In this document: positions 36,409 to 44,235 of the stretch, in pieces | Numbering within the stretch: the first letter of the stretch is position 1 | How the letters are laid out: each line of letters opens with the position of its first letter | NCBI RefSeq assembly: GCF_003149515.1 | Contig: NZ_CP029145.1 | Coordinates: forward strand, 3,720,001 to 3,784,000 | Source of the DNA: Hymenobacter nivis | Lineage (GTDB): Bacteria > Bacteroidota > Bacteroidia > Cytophagales > Hymenobacteraceae | DNA length: 64,000 bases | Direction: 5' to 3' | Program-made: the position numbers and the translations under genes | The notes under the pieces: model-generated | Databases searched by the model: none | The model's input: only the letters and a program-made list of their open reading frames with translations | Told to the model about the DNA's origin: nothing

Positions 36409-36987
36409 ATGAAACGCCTCCTCCTCTACTTCGCAGGCTTCATCATCCTGCTCTCGCAATCGTCGTGTGGCTACAACGGCATGGTCACCCGCGACCAGGA
36501 AGTGAAAAACAAGTGGGCCGCCGTGCAAAGCTCCTACCAGCGCCGCTCCGACCTGATTCCCAACCTGGTGAACACCGTGAAGGGCGCCGCCAACTTTGAG
36601 AAATCAACCCTCGAAGGCGTCATCGAAGCCCGCGCCAAGGCCACCAGCGTGCAGATTAACGCCGACCAGCTGACCCCCGAAAACCTCCAGAAATTCCAGG
36701 CCGCCCAAAGCCAGCTGTCCTCCGGCCTCGGCCGGCTGCTGGCCGTGTCGGAAAACTACCCCGAGCTGAAGGCCAACGCCAACTTCCAGGAGCTGCAAGC
36801 CCAGATTGAGGGCACCGAAAACCGCATCAACGTGGCCCGCAACGACTTCAACACCGCCACCACCGACTACAACACCTTCACCCGCTCGTTCCCGAATAAC
36901 TTGTTTGCCAACATGTTCGGCTTCAAGGAGAAGCCTTTCTTCGAGGCTGACGCCGCCGCCAGCAAGGCCCCCACGGTGCAGTTCTAA
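36409..36987 (+). CDS. lemA: LemA-family protein
   Basis: 192 residues, an N-terminal signal/anchor with lipobox-like LLSQSSC, then the LemA four-helix bundle (KNKWAAVQSSYQRRSDLIPNLVNTVKG, split as NKWAAVQ and RRSDLIPNLV) with the conserved motif YNTFTRSFPNNLFANMFGF near the C-terminus. LemA genes often precede TPM-domain genes, as here. The role is not firmly established. Confidence 0.93.
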   Translation: MKRLLLYFAGFIILLSQSSCGYNGMVTRDQEVKNKWAAVQSSYQRRSDLIPNLVNTVKGAANFEKSTLEGVIEARAKATSVQINADQLTPENLQKFQAAQSQLSSGLGRLLAVSENYPELKANANFQELQAQIEGTENRINVARNDFNTATTDYNTFTRSFPNNLFANMFGFKEKPFFEADAAASKAPTVQF

Positions 36988-36988
36988 A

Positions 36989-37087
36989 TTATCAGTGAAC
37001 AGTGAGCAGTGAACAGTTTGCACGCTGGGCAGCACGATTGCCTGCTTACAAACTGTTCACTGCTCACTGTTAATTGTTAACTGATAA
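36989..37087. repeat. Inverted repeat in the lemA-TPM spacer
   Basis: Arms TTATCAGTGAACAGTGAGCA... (36989-37020) and its imperfect complement at 37049-37087, built from reiterated GAACAGTGAGC words. The right arm ends 3 nt before the next ATG, so it could affect its translation. Confidence 0.8.
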
Positions 37088-37090
37088 GCT

Positions 37091-37549
37091 ATGAAATCTC
37101 CCCTTACCCCCGCGCAGGACGCGGCCCTGGTGGCGGCCATCCGCCAGGCGGAAGTCACCACATCGGGCGAAATCCGGGTGCACCTGGAAGACGCCTGCCC
37201 CACGCCCGAGCCCCTCGACCGGGCGGCGCAGGTGTTCGGCGAGCTGGGCATGCACCGCACCGCCCAGCGCAACGGCGTACTTTTTTACCTGGCCTGGACT
37301 ACCCGCCAATTTGCTATTGCCGGCGACGTGGGCATCAACTCAGTGGTGCCCGACGACTTTTGGGAAATCACCAAGGATGCGGTGCTCCGCGACTTCCGGC
37401 AGGAAAAGTACGTGGCCGGCCTTGAGCACGGCATCCGCCAAGTGGGCGAGCAGCTGAAGCGCTACTTCCCCTACGACGCGGCCACCGACCAGAACGAGCT
37501 GGACGACAGCATCTCCATTGGCGGCGATGAGCCGTCGCCCCGCTCATGA
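37091..37549 (+). CDS. TPM-domain protein, soluble form
   Basis: 152 residues without signal peptide: a single TPM domain (DUF477), with EVTTSGEIRVHLEDACP, AAQVFGELGMHRTAQRNGVLFYLA and VVPDDFWEITKDAVL. No membrane helix, hence cytoplasmic. It overlaps the following TPM gene by 4 nt (ATGA), so the two are coupled. Such pairs behind lemA are common in Bacteroidota; function unclear. Confidence 0.88.
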   Translation: MKSPLTPAQDAALVAAIRQAEVTTSGEIRVHLEDACPTPEPLDRAAQVFGELGMHRTAQRNGVLFYLAWTTRQFAIAGDVGINSVVPDDFWEITKDAVLRDFRQEKYVAGLEHGIRQVGEQLKRYFPYDAATDQNELDDSISIGGDEPSPRS

Positions 37550-38385
37550 GTAGGCTCCCCTACCTGCGGGCCGCTACCGCGCAGCTCTGGCTGCGCCGGG
37601 CGCTGGGCGTATTGCTGCTGGCCGTGCTGGCCGCCGCCGGGGCCCTGGCCCAGGGCCTGCCGCCGCGCCCCACCCCGCCGCGCCTTGTGAACGACCTGGC
37701 CCACCTGATGCAGCCCAAGGAGGCCGACGCGCTGGAGCAAAAGCTGGTGGCTTACAACGACAGCACCTCCTCACAAATTGCCGTCGTGACCGTGCCCAAC
37801 CTGGGCGGCAACGATATTGCCGACTACGCCCAGAAGCTGTACCGCGCCTGGGGCATTGGCCAGAAGGGCAAGAACAACGGCATTCTGGTGCTGGTGGCGC
37901 AGCAGGAGCACGCCGCCCGCATCCAAACCGGCCAGGGCCTGGAAGGCGCCGTGCCCGATGCCCTGGCCAAGCGCATCATCAGCAACACGTTGGTACCAGC
38001 CTTCAAGCAAAACCAATACTACGCCGGCCTCGACCGTGGCACCGACCAGCTCATTGCCCTGGCCCGCGGCGAGTACAAGGCCGACCCGGCCGATGCCCGC
38101 GGCCGCGGCCAAGGCGGCGGGGGCCCCGGCTTCGGCCTGATTGTCGCCATTCTGATTGCCATTTTCATCTTTATCCAGATTAGTCGCCGCGGCGGTGGCG
38201 GCGGCGGCGGCGGCCGTAGCGGTGGGTTTGGTCCCATCCTCTTCGGAGGGCTGGGCGGCTTTGGGGCCGGTGGTGGCTTCGGCGGTGGGGGCGGCGGCTT
38301 CGGCGGCGGTGGGGGGGGCGGCGGCGGCTTTGGTGGGTTCGGGGGCGGCAGTAGCGGCGGCGGCGGCGCCAGCGGCAGCTGGTAG
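37546..38385 (+). CDS. TPM-domain membrane protein with glycine-rich tail
   Basis: 279 residues: signal/anchor (WLRRALGVLLLAVLAAAGALAQ), an extracytoplasmic TPM domain (about 45-165; VNDLAHLMQPKEADAL, VTVPNLGG, KGKNNGILVLVA), one membrane helix (GLIVAILIAIFIFIQI) and a long Gly/Phe/Ser tail of about 75 residues. The tail is built from GGFGGGGGG-type repeats in GC-rich codons and could vary in length by slippage. Overlaps the preceding gene by 4 nt. Confidence 0.9.
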   Translation: MSRLPYLRAATAQLWLRRALGVLLLAVLAAAGALAQGLPPRPTPPRLVNDLAHLMQPKEADALEQKLVAYNDSTSSQIAVVTVPNLGGNDIADYAQKLYRAWGIGQKGKNNGILVLVAQQEHAARIQTGQGLEGAVPDALAKRIISNTLVPAFKQNQYYAGLDRGTDQLIALARGEYKADPADARGRGQGGGGPGFGLIVAILIAIFIFIQISRRGGGGGGGGRSGGFGPILFGGLGGFGAGGGFGGGGGGFGGGGGGGGGFGGFGGGSSGGGGASGSW

Positions 38386-38500
38386 GGGCCTTGGGCTCAA
38401 TCTTTTGCCGGTGCGGGTAGTATCATGCCGGGACAGTAGCGCTGGCTCCTTCCCTTTTTCACTCCCATTCCTTAATGCCGTACGTTCCCTTCGGTTTTCC

Positions 38501-38647
38501 TTGTTTCTGTTGCTCGGCGTCCTCAGTTTTTCCCTGAGCAGCTGCGCCGCCATTGCCGGTATCTTTAAGGCCGGGGCCTACACGGGCATCATTGGCGTGG
38601 TGCTCGTCATTGCCCTGGTTATCTTCGTTATACTCGTCACGAAGTAG
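38501..38647 (+). CDS. Short lipoprotein with one membrane helix; start uncertain
   Basis: The frame ends FKAGAYTGIIGVVLVIALVIFVILVTK, preceded by a lipobox-like LSFSLSSC and AAIAGIF. Homologous small proteins in Bacteroidota start with a charged N-terminus, but no ATG lies in this frame: the best candidate is TTG 38501, and GTG 38411 would give a long extension. An ATG at 38475 is one frame off, so a 1-nt deletion in the start region is possible. The stop codon lies inside the next inverted repeat. Confidence 0.5.
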   Translation: MFLLLGVLSFSLSSCAAIAGIFKAGAYTGIIGVVLVIALVIFVILVTK

Positions 38648-38734
38648 GATGCGGGGCTTGTTCCCGCCCGTCGTTGCACGAAAGCCGACTGAACCGTTCA
38701 ACGACGGGCGGGGACAAGCCCCGCACCCTACTTC
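38641..38734. repeat. 94-bp inverted repeat overlapping a gene end
   Basis: 36-bp arms (GAAGTAGGATGCGGGGCTTG... at 38641-38676, complement at 38699-38734) with few mismatches. The left arm contains the stop codon of the preceding small gene. The right flank resembles 12290-12333. Confidence 0.85.
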
Positions 38735-38828
38735 GTTTTCGCATTCCACTTCGTGAGCAGTATATCAGCAAAATCAGCGGCGGCGGCAACTAGGCCTAGA
38801 GCCCCGAGAAACCAGAGTTGTTAGTCAT

Positions 38829-38888
38829 TAGTTACTTGTTGTTGGTTGTTAACTAACGAGTTATAGGTTTGCTGACAACAAGTAACTA
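38829..38888. repeat. 60-bp inverted repeat
   Basis: Perfect 14-bp arms TAGTTACTTGTTGT / ACAACAAGTAACTA with an AT-rich loop containing further TAACTAACGAGTTA-like words. Confidence 0.75.
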
Positions 38889-38901
38889 GCATCTCAGTAA
38901 C

Positions 38902-38949
38902 CCACAAAAAAGCGGCGCTTCCCAGTTGGGAAGCGCCGCTTTTTTGTGG
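38902..38949. terminator. Bidirectional terminator before the fatty-acid hydroxylase gene
   Basis: CCACAAAAAAGCGGCGCTTCCC pairs perfectly with its complement around AGTT; A- and T-runs on both sides. Confidence 0.92.
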
Positions 38950-38962
38950 CTGGCCTGGGGCC

Positions 38963-39613
38963 CTACTCGCCCTGGCGGGCCCTGGGCATGGTGCCGATAA
39001 CGTGGTCCCAGAGGGTGCTGCTCACGCCAAAAGCCACCTCGTCTTGGCGGTAGTGGTGTTGGCTGTGGTGCGTCCACCACACTTTCAGAAAGTTTTTGGG
39101 CGGCGAATACGCGTGGATGGCGTAGTGCACAAACAGGTACGATGCGTAGCCGAACGTGAAGCCGGCCAGAATGCCGAACGCCCAGCTGCCAAACACCAGC
39201 CGGAAGATGAAAAACAGCAGCGACGCCACGAACACCGTGACGATGGGCGGCATGGCCAGCCGCGTCTTGTCTTTCGGAAACTCGTGGTGCACGCCGTGCA
39301 TTGTGTACTGGAACTTGGCCTTGCGCGGCGTGGTGGCCGGCAGGTGGTATAGGTAGCGGTGCACCGCGTACTCAATAAAGGTGAACAGGAGCAGCCCGCC
39401 CAAAAATAATCCCAGCGCCGAAAGCCCCGACAGGAAGCCATGGGTGAAGCCGTAGTACAGGCTCAGCAGCGTGGTAGCGACGAAAATGCCCACCGGCCAG
39501 GCAATGTGGGTGTGCGAGAGCCGCTCAAGCAGCGGGTTTTCGAAAAGCTGGGCCGACCCTTTGTGTTTGGGCCGCGGGGCGGCGGGGGTAGGAGCTGCGG
39601 GTGCTGATTGCAT
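38963..39613 (-). CDS. Sterol desaturase / fatty acid hydroxylase family membrane enzyme
   Basis: 216 residues, four membrane helices. The di-iron histidine boxes are EYAVHRYLYH, MHGVHHEF, HYAIH and HHSQHHYR, as in fatty acid 2-hydroxylases, which hydroxylate acyl chains of sphingolipids or other lipids. Bacteroidota make sphingolipids, so lipid A or ceramide acyl chains are plausible substrates (inference). A TAAATTTG -7 box lies about 36 nt upstream. Confidence 0.9.
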   Translation of the reverse strand: MQSAPAAPTPAAPRPKHKGSAQLFENPLLERLSHTHIAWPVGIFVATTLLSLYYGFTHGFLSGLSALGLFLGGLLLFTFIEYAVHRYLYHLPATTPRKAKFQYTMHGVHHEFPKDKTRLAMPPIVTVFVASLLFFIFRLVFGSWAFGILAGFTFGYASYLFVHYAIHAYSPPKNFLKVWWTHHSQHHYRQDEVAFGVSSTLWDHVIGTMPRARQGE

Positions 39614-39648
39614 AAGGTGTTGATAAAGTACGCGAACGCTTCGGCCCG

Positions 39649-39656
39649 CAAATTTA
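39649..39656 (-). promoter_or_regulatory. -7 element (TAAATTTG) of the fatty-acid hydroxylase gene
   Basis: Exact TAnnTTTG on the minus strand, 36 nt before the ATG at 39613. Confidence 0.5.
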
Positions 39657-39673
39657 CGCCCCCCGGCCTAAAC

Positions 39674-40204
39674 CTAAACGGGGGCTCCGGCCGGAAAGCC
39701 GGCTTGGGCCAGTGCGGGCAACAATGCGGCCAGTGGCTCGCGGGTTTCTGCAAAGCGCAAGCGGGCCTGGCTATAAAACTGCTGGCGGGCCGCCAGGGTT
39801 TCGGCCAGCGCCGCGGCCAGCTGGAGCCCCGCGCCCGCCAGCAGCGGCCGCCGCGCCGCGCCGCCCCGCTCCAGGCGCCGGGCCAGTACGGCTACTGGCA
39901 CATCAAGCCACAAGGTGAACGTGCTGGAATTGAGCACGTTGAGATTGCCGTGGAAGCAAGGGGTGCCGCCGCCCGTGGCCAGCACCAAGGGCCCTGGGCG
40001 GGCCACCACGGCCCGCAGCGCGTCGGCCTCTAATTGCCGGAAATTGGCCTCGCCGTGCTCGGCAAAAATGGCCGGGATGGCCTGCCCGGCCCGCGCCACG
40101 ATCTCGGCATCCAGGTCCAGAAACCGCCAGTTGAAGTGCTGGGCCAGGGCCTGGCCCAGCGTGGTTTTGCCCGAGCCGGGCATGCCGAGAATGGAAAGAT
40201 GCAT
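39674..40204 (-). CDS. aroK: Shikimate kinase
   Basis: 176 residues from ATG 40204, phosphorylating shikimate in aromatic amino acid synthesis. P-loop GMPGSGKTT (7-15), DLDAEIVARAGQAIPAIFAEHGE with F-R-Q-LE (the substrate-binding FRxLE pattern) and LATGGGTPCF. It is the last gene of a minus-strand run with the Opp-type permease, though the 72-nt gap leaves co-transcription open. Confidence 0.93.
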   Translation of the reverse strand: MHLSILGMPGSGKTTLGQALAQHFNWRFLDLDAEIVARAGQAIPAIFAEHGEANFRQLEADALRAVVARPGPLVLATGGGTPCFHGNLNVLNSSTFTLWLDVPVAVLARRLERGGAARRPLLAGAGLQLAAALAETLAARQQFYSQARLRFAETREPLAALLPALAQAGFPAGAPV

Positions 40205-40276
40205 GAGCGACAAGGTAGTTATTGGCTTATTTTTTAGTGCATGACGGCCGTTTTGTGCCATGCGCACTGCACTAGC

Positions 40277-41335
40277 TCAATTGATTTTCACCCGCGGGTC
40301 GAGCACAGCGTAGAGCACGTCCACGGCGATGTTGATGAGCACGAACAGGGCCGCCACGAACAGCGTGGCGCCCATCACGACCGGGAAATCGAGGTTTTCG
40401 ACGGCCCGCAGCGTGACGGTGCCCAGGCCCTTCCAGTTGAAAATGTACTCGATGAAGAACGCGCCCGCCATCAGCGAGGCCAGCCAGCCCGACACGGCCG
40501 TGACCACTGGGTTCAGGGCGTTGCGCAGGGCGTGGTGCAGCACGGTGGCGCGGTAGCTCAGGCCCTTAGCCCGCGCCGTGCGGATGTAATCCTGCCCCAG
40601 CACATCCAGCATACTGGAGCGCGTGAGCTGGGTGATGACCGCCAGCGGCCGCACGCCCAGCGCCACGGCCGGCAGCAGCAGGTTGCGCAGTACCAGGTGC
40701 CGTACGCCCGTGAATGGGTCGTTTTCAAAGAGTTGGCCCGTCAGGCTAAGGCCCGTCCAGTGGCTCCAGTAAAAGCCAAACGTGACGGCGATGAGGATGG
40801 CCGCCACGAATGAGGGCACCGAAATACCTAGCACCGAAGTCGTCACCAGGGCCCGGTCCAGGGCCGACTGGGGCCGCAGCGCCGCCAGCACGCCCAGGGC
40901 TACGCCGCCCACGCTGGCAATGAGCATGGCCGCCAGCGCCAGCCACAGCGTGCCGGGGAAATAGTCGAGTAAGATGCGGAGCACGTCCTTGTTGCTCTGG
41001 AACGAGCGCCGCAAATACGGCACCTTCAGCACCAGCGCCCGGGGCCCCAGCGGCAGCACCGTGAGGCCCCCGTAACGGGCCCGCCCAGCCGAGTCGCGCG
41101 GGTGCACGCCCAGCGGCGACACGTCGTTGAGATAGCCCACCAGGCGCTGGGGCAGGGGCTGGTCGAGGCCCAGGTCGGCGTTGATGGCGGCCTTGGTAGC
41201 CAGGTCGGTGCGTTGGCCGGCCAGCAGGGCGGCGGGGTCGCCGGGCAGCACGTTGAACAGAAAGAACACCGTGCACGCCACGCCCACCAGCACGAGCAGG
41301 CCCTGGCCCAGGCGGCGGAGGAAAAAGCTGAGCAT
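40277..41335 (-). CDS. Opp/Dpp-type ABC transporter permease
   Basis: 352 residues, six membrane helices, DppB/OppB-like: N-terminus FFLRRLGQGLLVLVGVACTVFFLFNVLPGDP (shown as RRLGQGLLVLV and NVLPGDPA), and the EAA-type loop VTQLTRSSMLDVLGQDYIRTARAKGL (as YIRTARAKGL). No OppC, ATPase or binding protein gene lies next to it, so the partners must be elsewhere. Large periplasmic insertion after the first helix. It follows BT_3928-type gene by 11 nt. Confidence 0.88.
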   Translation of the reverse strand: MLSFFLRRLGQGLLVLVGVACTVFFLFNVLPGDPAALLAGQRTDLATKAAINADLGLDQPLPQRLVGYLNDVSPLGVHPRDSAGRARYGGLTVLPLGPRALVLKVPYLRRSFQSNKDVLRILLDYFPGTLWLALAAMLIASVGGVALGVLAALRPQSALDRALVTTSVLGISVPSFVAAILIAVTFGFYWSHWTGLSLTGQLFENDPFTGVRHLVLRNLLLPAVALGVRPLAVITQLTRSSMLDVLGQDYIRTARAKGLSYRATVLHHALRNALNPVVTAVSGWLASLMAGAFFIEYIFNWKGLGTVTLRAVENLDFPVVMGATLFVAALFVLINIAVDVLYAVLDPRVKIN

Positions 41336-41346
41336 GGGGCCCCAGG

Positions 41347-42522
41347 CTAATACAGCTTCTCCACGTCGTACAAGTTCGGCACGTCGTGGTAATGGTACTT
41401 GGCCAGGATTTTGCCGTCCCGCAGCACCATCAGCCCGGGGTTGGAGCGCACCATGGACTTGAGCACGGTGGCGTCGGCGGTGTAGTAGGGCACGGCCAGG
41501 TTCACGTCGTGGCGGAAGGCGTCGAACTTGGCCGGGCTGGTGCTCGTGATGGCCAGCACGTCGATGTGCTTGCGCGATTTCTCGGCTGCGGCCAGCAGGG
41601 TGTTGATGGGCGCGAACCGTTCGCGGTCGGCCTTATTGCTATTCTGGACGATGATAATCAGCTTGTTGCCGGTCAGGATTTGCTTAGTCACATCGTTGCC
41701 TTCGAGGTCGTACACCGCAAAATCGGTAATGGTGGGGCGCGACTTTTCGGGGTTCAGCACCGTCATGGCCTGGTACTTCCAGGTCGAATCGGTCGGGAAT
41801 TGGTCGAACTCCTTGGTTTCGCCGTTGCGGGTGAAGGTGTAGCGGTAGCGGGCCGCCTCTGGGGCCTTCATCAGCTGCGGAATGCTGTTGCCCACTTTGT
41901 AGGGCAGGAAATCGAAGTACGGCTGGTGGCCCAGGGCCCGCATACCGATGCCCACGGCCAGGGCCGTGGCCACGGTCATCATCATCAGGCCCATGGTGCC
42001 GGGGGCGAAGGTGCGCCGCAAAAACCGCTGGTTCCGGAACACCACGCCCCACAACCCCAACAGCACCAGGTTTTTGGTGAACGAGGCCCAGGGCGTGAGC
42101 TTGAGAAAGTCGCCGAAGCAACCGCAGTCCGTCACCTTGTTGAAGGCGGCCGAATAGAAAGTGAGGAAACCGAAAAACACCAGCAGTACCAGCAGCACCC
42201 ATAGCGTTTGGCGCAGGTACCAGCGCAGCAGTACGGCCACGCCCAAAATTACCTCCAGCGAACTGAGGAAGATGGACAGGAAACGGGCGGCATCCTTAAA
42301 GTGCAAAAAAAACGGGCTGATGTCCTTGGCAAATACCTCGAAATATTCCTCCAGCTTGTAGGCGGTACCTACCGGGTCGTTCAACTTAATCAGTCCCGAA
42401 AACACGAACAGGGCCCCCAGCGCCACCCAGCACACACGGGTGAAGTAGCGCAGCGGCCGGGGCGGCGACATCGGCGGGGACGGCACGCTGGCGGCCGAGG
42501 CGTGGGGGGCAGGAATGGGCAT
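41347..42522 (-). CDS. DoxX/MauE-like membrane protein, BT_3928 type
   Basis: 391 residues. Four helices of a DoxX/MauE-like domain (about 28-190) with FNKVTDCGCFGDFLKLTP, a paired-cysteine motif suggestive of disulphide or quinone redox chemistry, followed by a periplasmic thioredoxin-like domain (about 250-380; ITGFAVYDLEGND region and NLAVPYYTADATVLKSMVRSNPG). Upstream neighbour is DUF1599, a Bacteroidota-conserved pairing; the tpiA gene often found next is replaced here by an ABC permease. Confidence 0.85.
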   Translation of the reverse strand: MPIPAPHASAASVPSPPMSPPRPLRYFTRVCWVALGALFVFSGLIKLNDPVGTAYKLEEYFEVFAKDISPFFLHFKDAARFLSIFLSSLEVILGVAVLLRWYLRQTLWVLLVLLVFFGFLTFYSAAFNKVTDCGCFGDFLKLTPWASFTKNLVLLGLWGVVFRNQRFLRRTFAPGTMGLMMMTVATALAVGIGMRALGHQPYFDFLPYKVGNSIPQLMKAPEAARYRYTFTRNGETKEFDQFPTDSTWKYQAMTVLNPEKSRPTITDFAVYDLEGNDVTKQILTGNKLIIIVQNSNKADRERFAPINTLLAAAEKSRKHIDVLAITSTSPAKFDAFRHDVNLAVPYYTADATVLKSMVRSNPGLMVLRDGKILAKYHYHDVPNLYDVEKLY

Positions 42523-42571
42523 GGCGAAAAAGACAGTAAGGAAACGGCGGGCGGGCCCCTGGGGCCCCGGG

Positions 42572-43108
42572 CTAGGCCCCGTTCAAAATCAAGGCAAACA
42601 CGGCATAGTTGAGCATGTCGCGGTAGCTGCCCTCTACGCCTTCCGAAACCTGGGCCACGCCGCCGAGGTTCTCCAATTGCTTCACGCGGTGCAATTTCAT
42701 CAAAATCAAGTCCGTGATGCTGCTCACGCGCATCTGGCGCCAGGCCTCGCCATAGTCGTGGTTTTTGGCCAGCAGCAGGCGGCGGTTTTCGGCGGCTTCG
42801 TGGTCGTAGGCGGCGGCCACGGCGTCGGGGCCTATGTCCAGGGGCGTGCCGGCGGGCAGGTGCAGTTGCATCAGGGCAATGAGGCAGTAGTTGACGATGG
42901 CCACGAATTCTTCGTCCACGCTGTCGGCAATCTGCTGGCTGCCAACTTCCTGAATGGTACGGATGCGGTTGGCCTTGATAAAAAGCTGGTCCGTGACGGA
43001 CGGCAGGCGCAAAATGCGCCAGGCCGTGCCATAGTCGTGGGTTTTGGCCAGGAACAGCTGGCGGCAGCGCGCCAGCAGCAGGTCGTAGTGCGCGGGGGTG
43101 GCGGTCAA
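42572..43108 (-). CDS. DUF1599 (nucleotide modification associated) protein
   Basis: 178 residues of two tandem repeats, each with a KTHDYG / KNHDYG motif and SVTDQLFIKANRI-like helix (LAKTHDYGTAWRILRLPS... and LAKNHDYGEAWRQMRVSS...). DUF1599 proteins are annotated as possibly nucleotide-modification associated; role unproven. No ATG is available: the TTG at 43108 (MTATPAHYDLLL) fits the family start; an ATG at 43282 would add a long antisense-to-folP stretch. The start region touches an 8-mer repeat array. Confidence 0.82.
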   Translation of the reverse strand: MTATPAHYDLLLARCRQLFLAKTHDYGTAWRILRLPSVTDQLFIKANRIRTIQEVGSQQIADSVDEEFVAIVNYCLIALMQLHLPAGTPLDIGPDAVAAAYDHEAAENRRLLLAKNHDYGEAWRQMRVSSITDLILMKLHRVKQLENLGGVAQVSEGVEGSYRDMLNYAVFALILNGA

Positions 43109-43110
43109 GG

Positions 43111-43143
43111 GGTGAATGAGTGAATGAGTGAATAAGTGAATTT
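43111..43143. repeat. 8-mer tandem array upstream of DUF1599
   Basis: GTGAATGA units (GTGAATGA twice, GTGAATAA, GTGAAT). Its complement TCATTCAC matches the CATTCACG array in folP, so the two arrays face each other across the divergent promoter. Confidence 0.8.
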
Positions 43144-43236
43144 GGCCGTGGTATTGTTGCCCTTCACCGCCGCAAGTTCGCCCCGCCCGGCGGATATTGA
43201 GCCACCTTGCCCCGCCCGGCTTATCCCAACCCACCC

Positions 43237-44139
43237 ATGCTTTCCCCCCCGCTCGCCCCCGCCCATTCACGCATTCACGCATTCACGCATTCACTGCTGA
43301 GCCCCCACGGCCGCCTGCTCGACCTGCGCCGGCCGCGGGTGATGGGCATCCTGAACGTGACGCCCGACTCGTTTTTTTCCGGCAGCCGCGTGGCTGGGGA
43401 GGCCGACCTGCTGGCCCGCGCCGGGGCCCTGCTCGCGGCCGGCGCCACCGTGCTCGACGTGGGCGCCTATAGTACGCGCCCCGGCGCTGCCGACGTGCCC
43501 GTGGCCGAGGAGCTGGCCCGCCTACTGCCCGCCGTTGGGGCCCTGCGCCGCACGTTTCCTGGCGTGTTTCTGTCGGTCGATACCTTCCGGGCGGCCGTGG
43601 CCGAGGCCGCCGTGCACGCCGGCGCCGACCTGGTGAACGACGTGGGCGGCGGCACGCTCGACGCCGAAATGTTCGCCACCGTGGGCCGCCTACGCGTGCC
43701 CTACGTGCTGATGCACATGCGCGGCACGCCCCAAACGATGAGTAAGTTGACGGACTACGAAGACGACTTGGTGCTGACGCAGCTTCGGTTTTTCCGCGAT
43801 GGGCTGGCTGCCCTGCGCGCCGCCGGGGCCCACGACGTGGTGCTCGACCCCGGCTTCGGCTTCGCCAAAACCGCTGCCCAGAGCTACGCGCTGCTGCGCC
43901 GCCTGCCCGAGCTGGGGGCCCTGGGGCGGCCCGTGCTGGCCGGCCTCTCCCGCAAAAAAATGGTGTATGGGCCCCTGGGCCTCACGCCCGAGGCGGCCCT
44001 CAACGGCACCACGGCCCTGCACGTGCTGGCCTTGCAGGGCGGGGCCCGCCTGCTGCGCGTGCACGACGCGGCCGAGGCTACGCAAGTAATTCAGCTGTAT
44101 TTGAATATCTTTAAGCCAGAAGGCGCCAGCATAGGCTGA
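43237..44139 (+). CDS. folP: Dihydropteroate synthase
   Basis: 300 residues, condensing pABA with dihydropterin pyrophosphate in folate synthesis. The TIM-barrel core begins RRPRVMGILNVTPDSFF, then ATVLDVGAYSTRPGA, LSVDTFR, VLMHMRGTPQTM, DPGFGFAKT, AGLSRKKM and RVHDAAEA. ATG 43237 was chosen; the first 20 residues before the domain are encoded by the 8-mer array. cdaA follows 96 nt later, a usual Bacteroidota pair. Confidence 0.94.
   Translation: MLSPPLAPAHSRIHAFTHSLLSPHGRLLDLRRPRVMGILNVTPDSFFSGSRVAGEADLLARAGALLAAGATVLDVGAYSTRPGAADVPVAEELARLLPAVGALRRTFPGVFLSVDTFRAAVAEAAVHAGADLVNDVGGGTLDAEMFATVGRLRVPYVLMHMRGTPQTMSKLTDYEDDLVLTQLRFFRDGLAALRAAGAHDVVLDPGFGFAKTAAQSYALLRRLPELGALGRPVLAGLSRKKMVYGPLGLTPEAALNGTTALHVLALQGGARLLRVHDAAEATQVIQLYLNIFKPEGASIG
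43264..43295 (+). repeat. 8-mer tandem repeat (CATTCACG x3 plus CATTCACT) inside the folP start region
   Basis: Four units within codons 10-20. Because 8 is not a multiple of 3, loss or gain of one unit would shift the folP frame. Confidence 0.9.
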
Positions 44140-44235
44140 GCAGAGCAAGTTTTTGCATTCTGGCCGCGGTTTACTGGCAAAAAATTGCGTTCTTCGCAAC
44201 GCCGGGGCGGTTTTCAAAATCTTTGCTTTGCCTGG

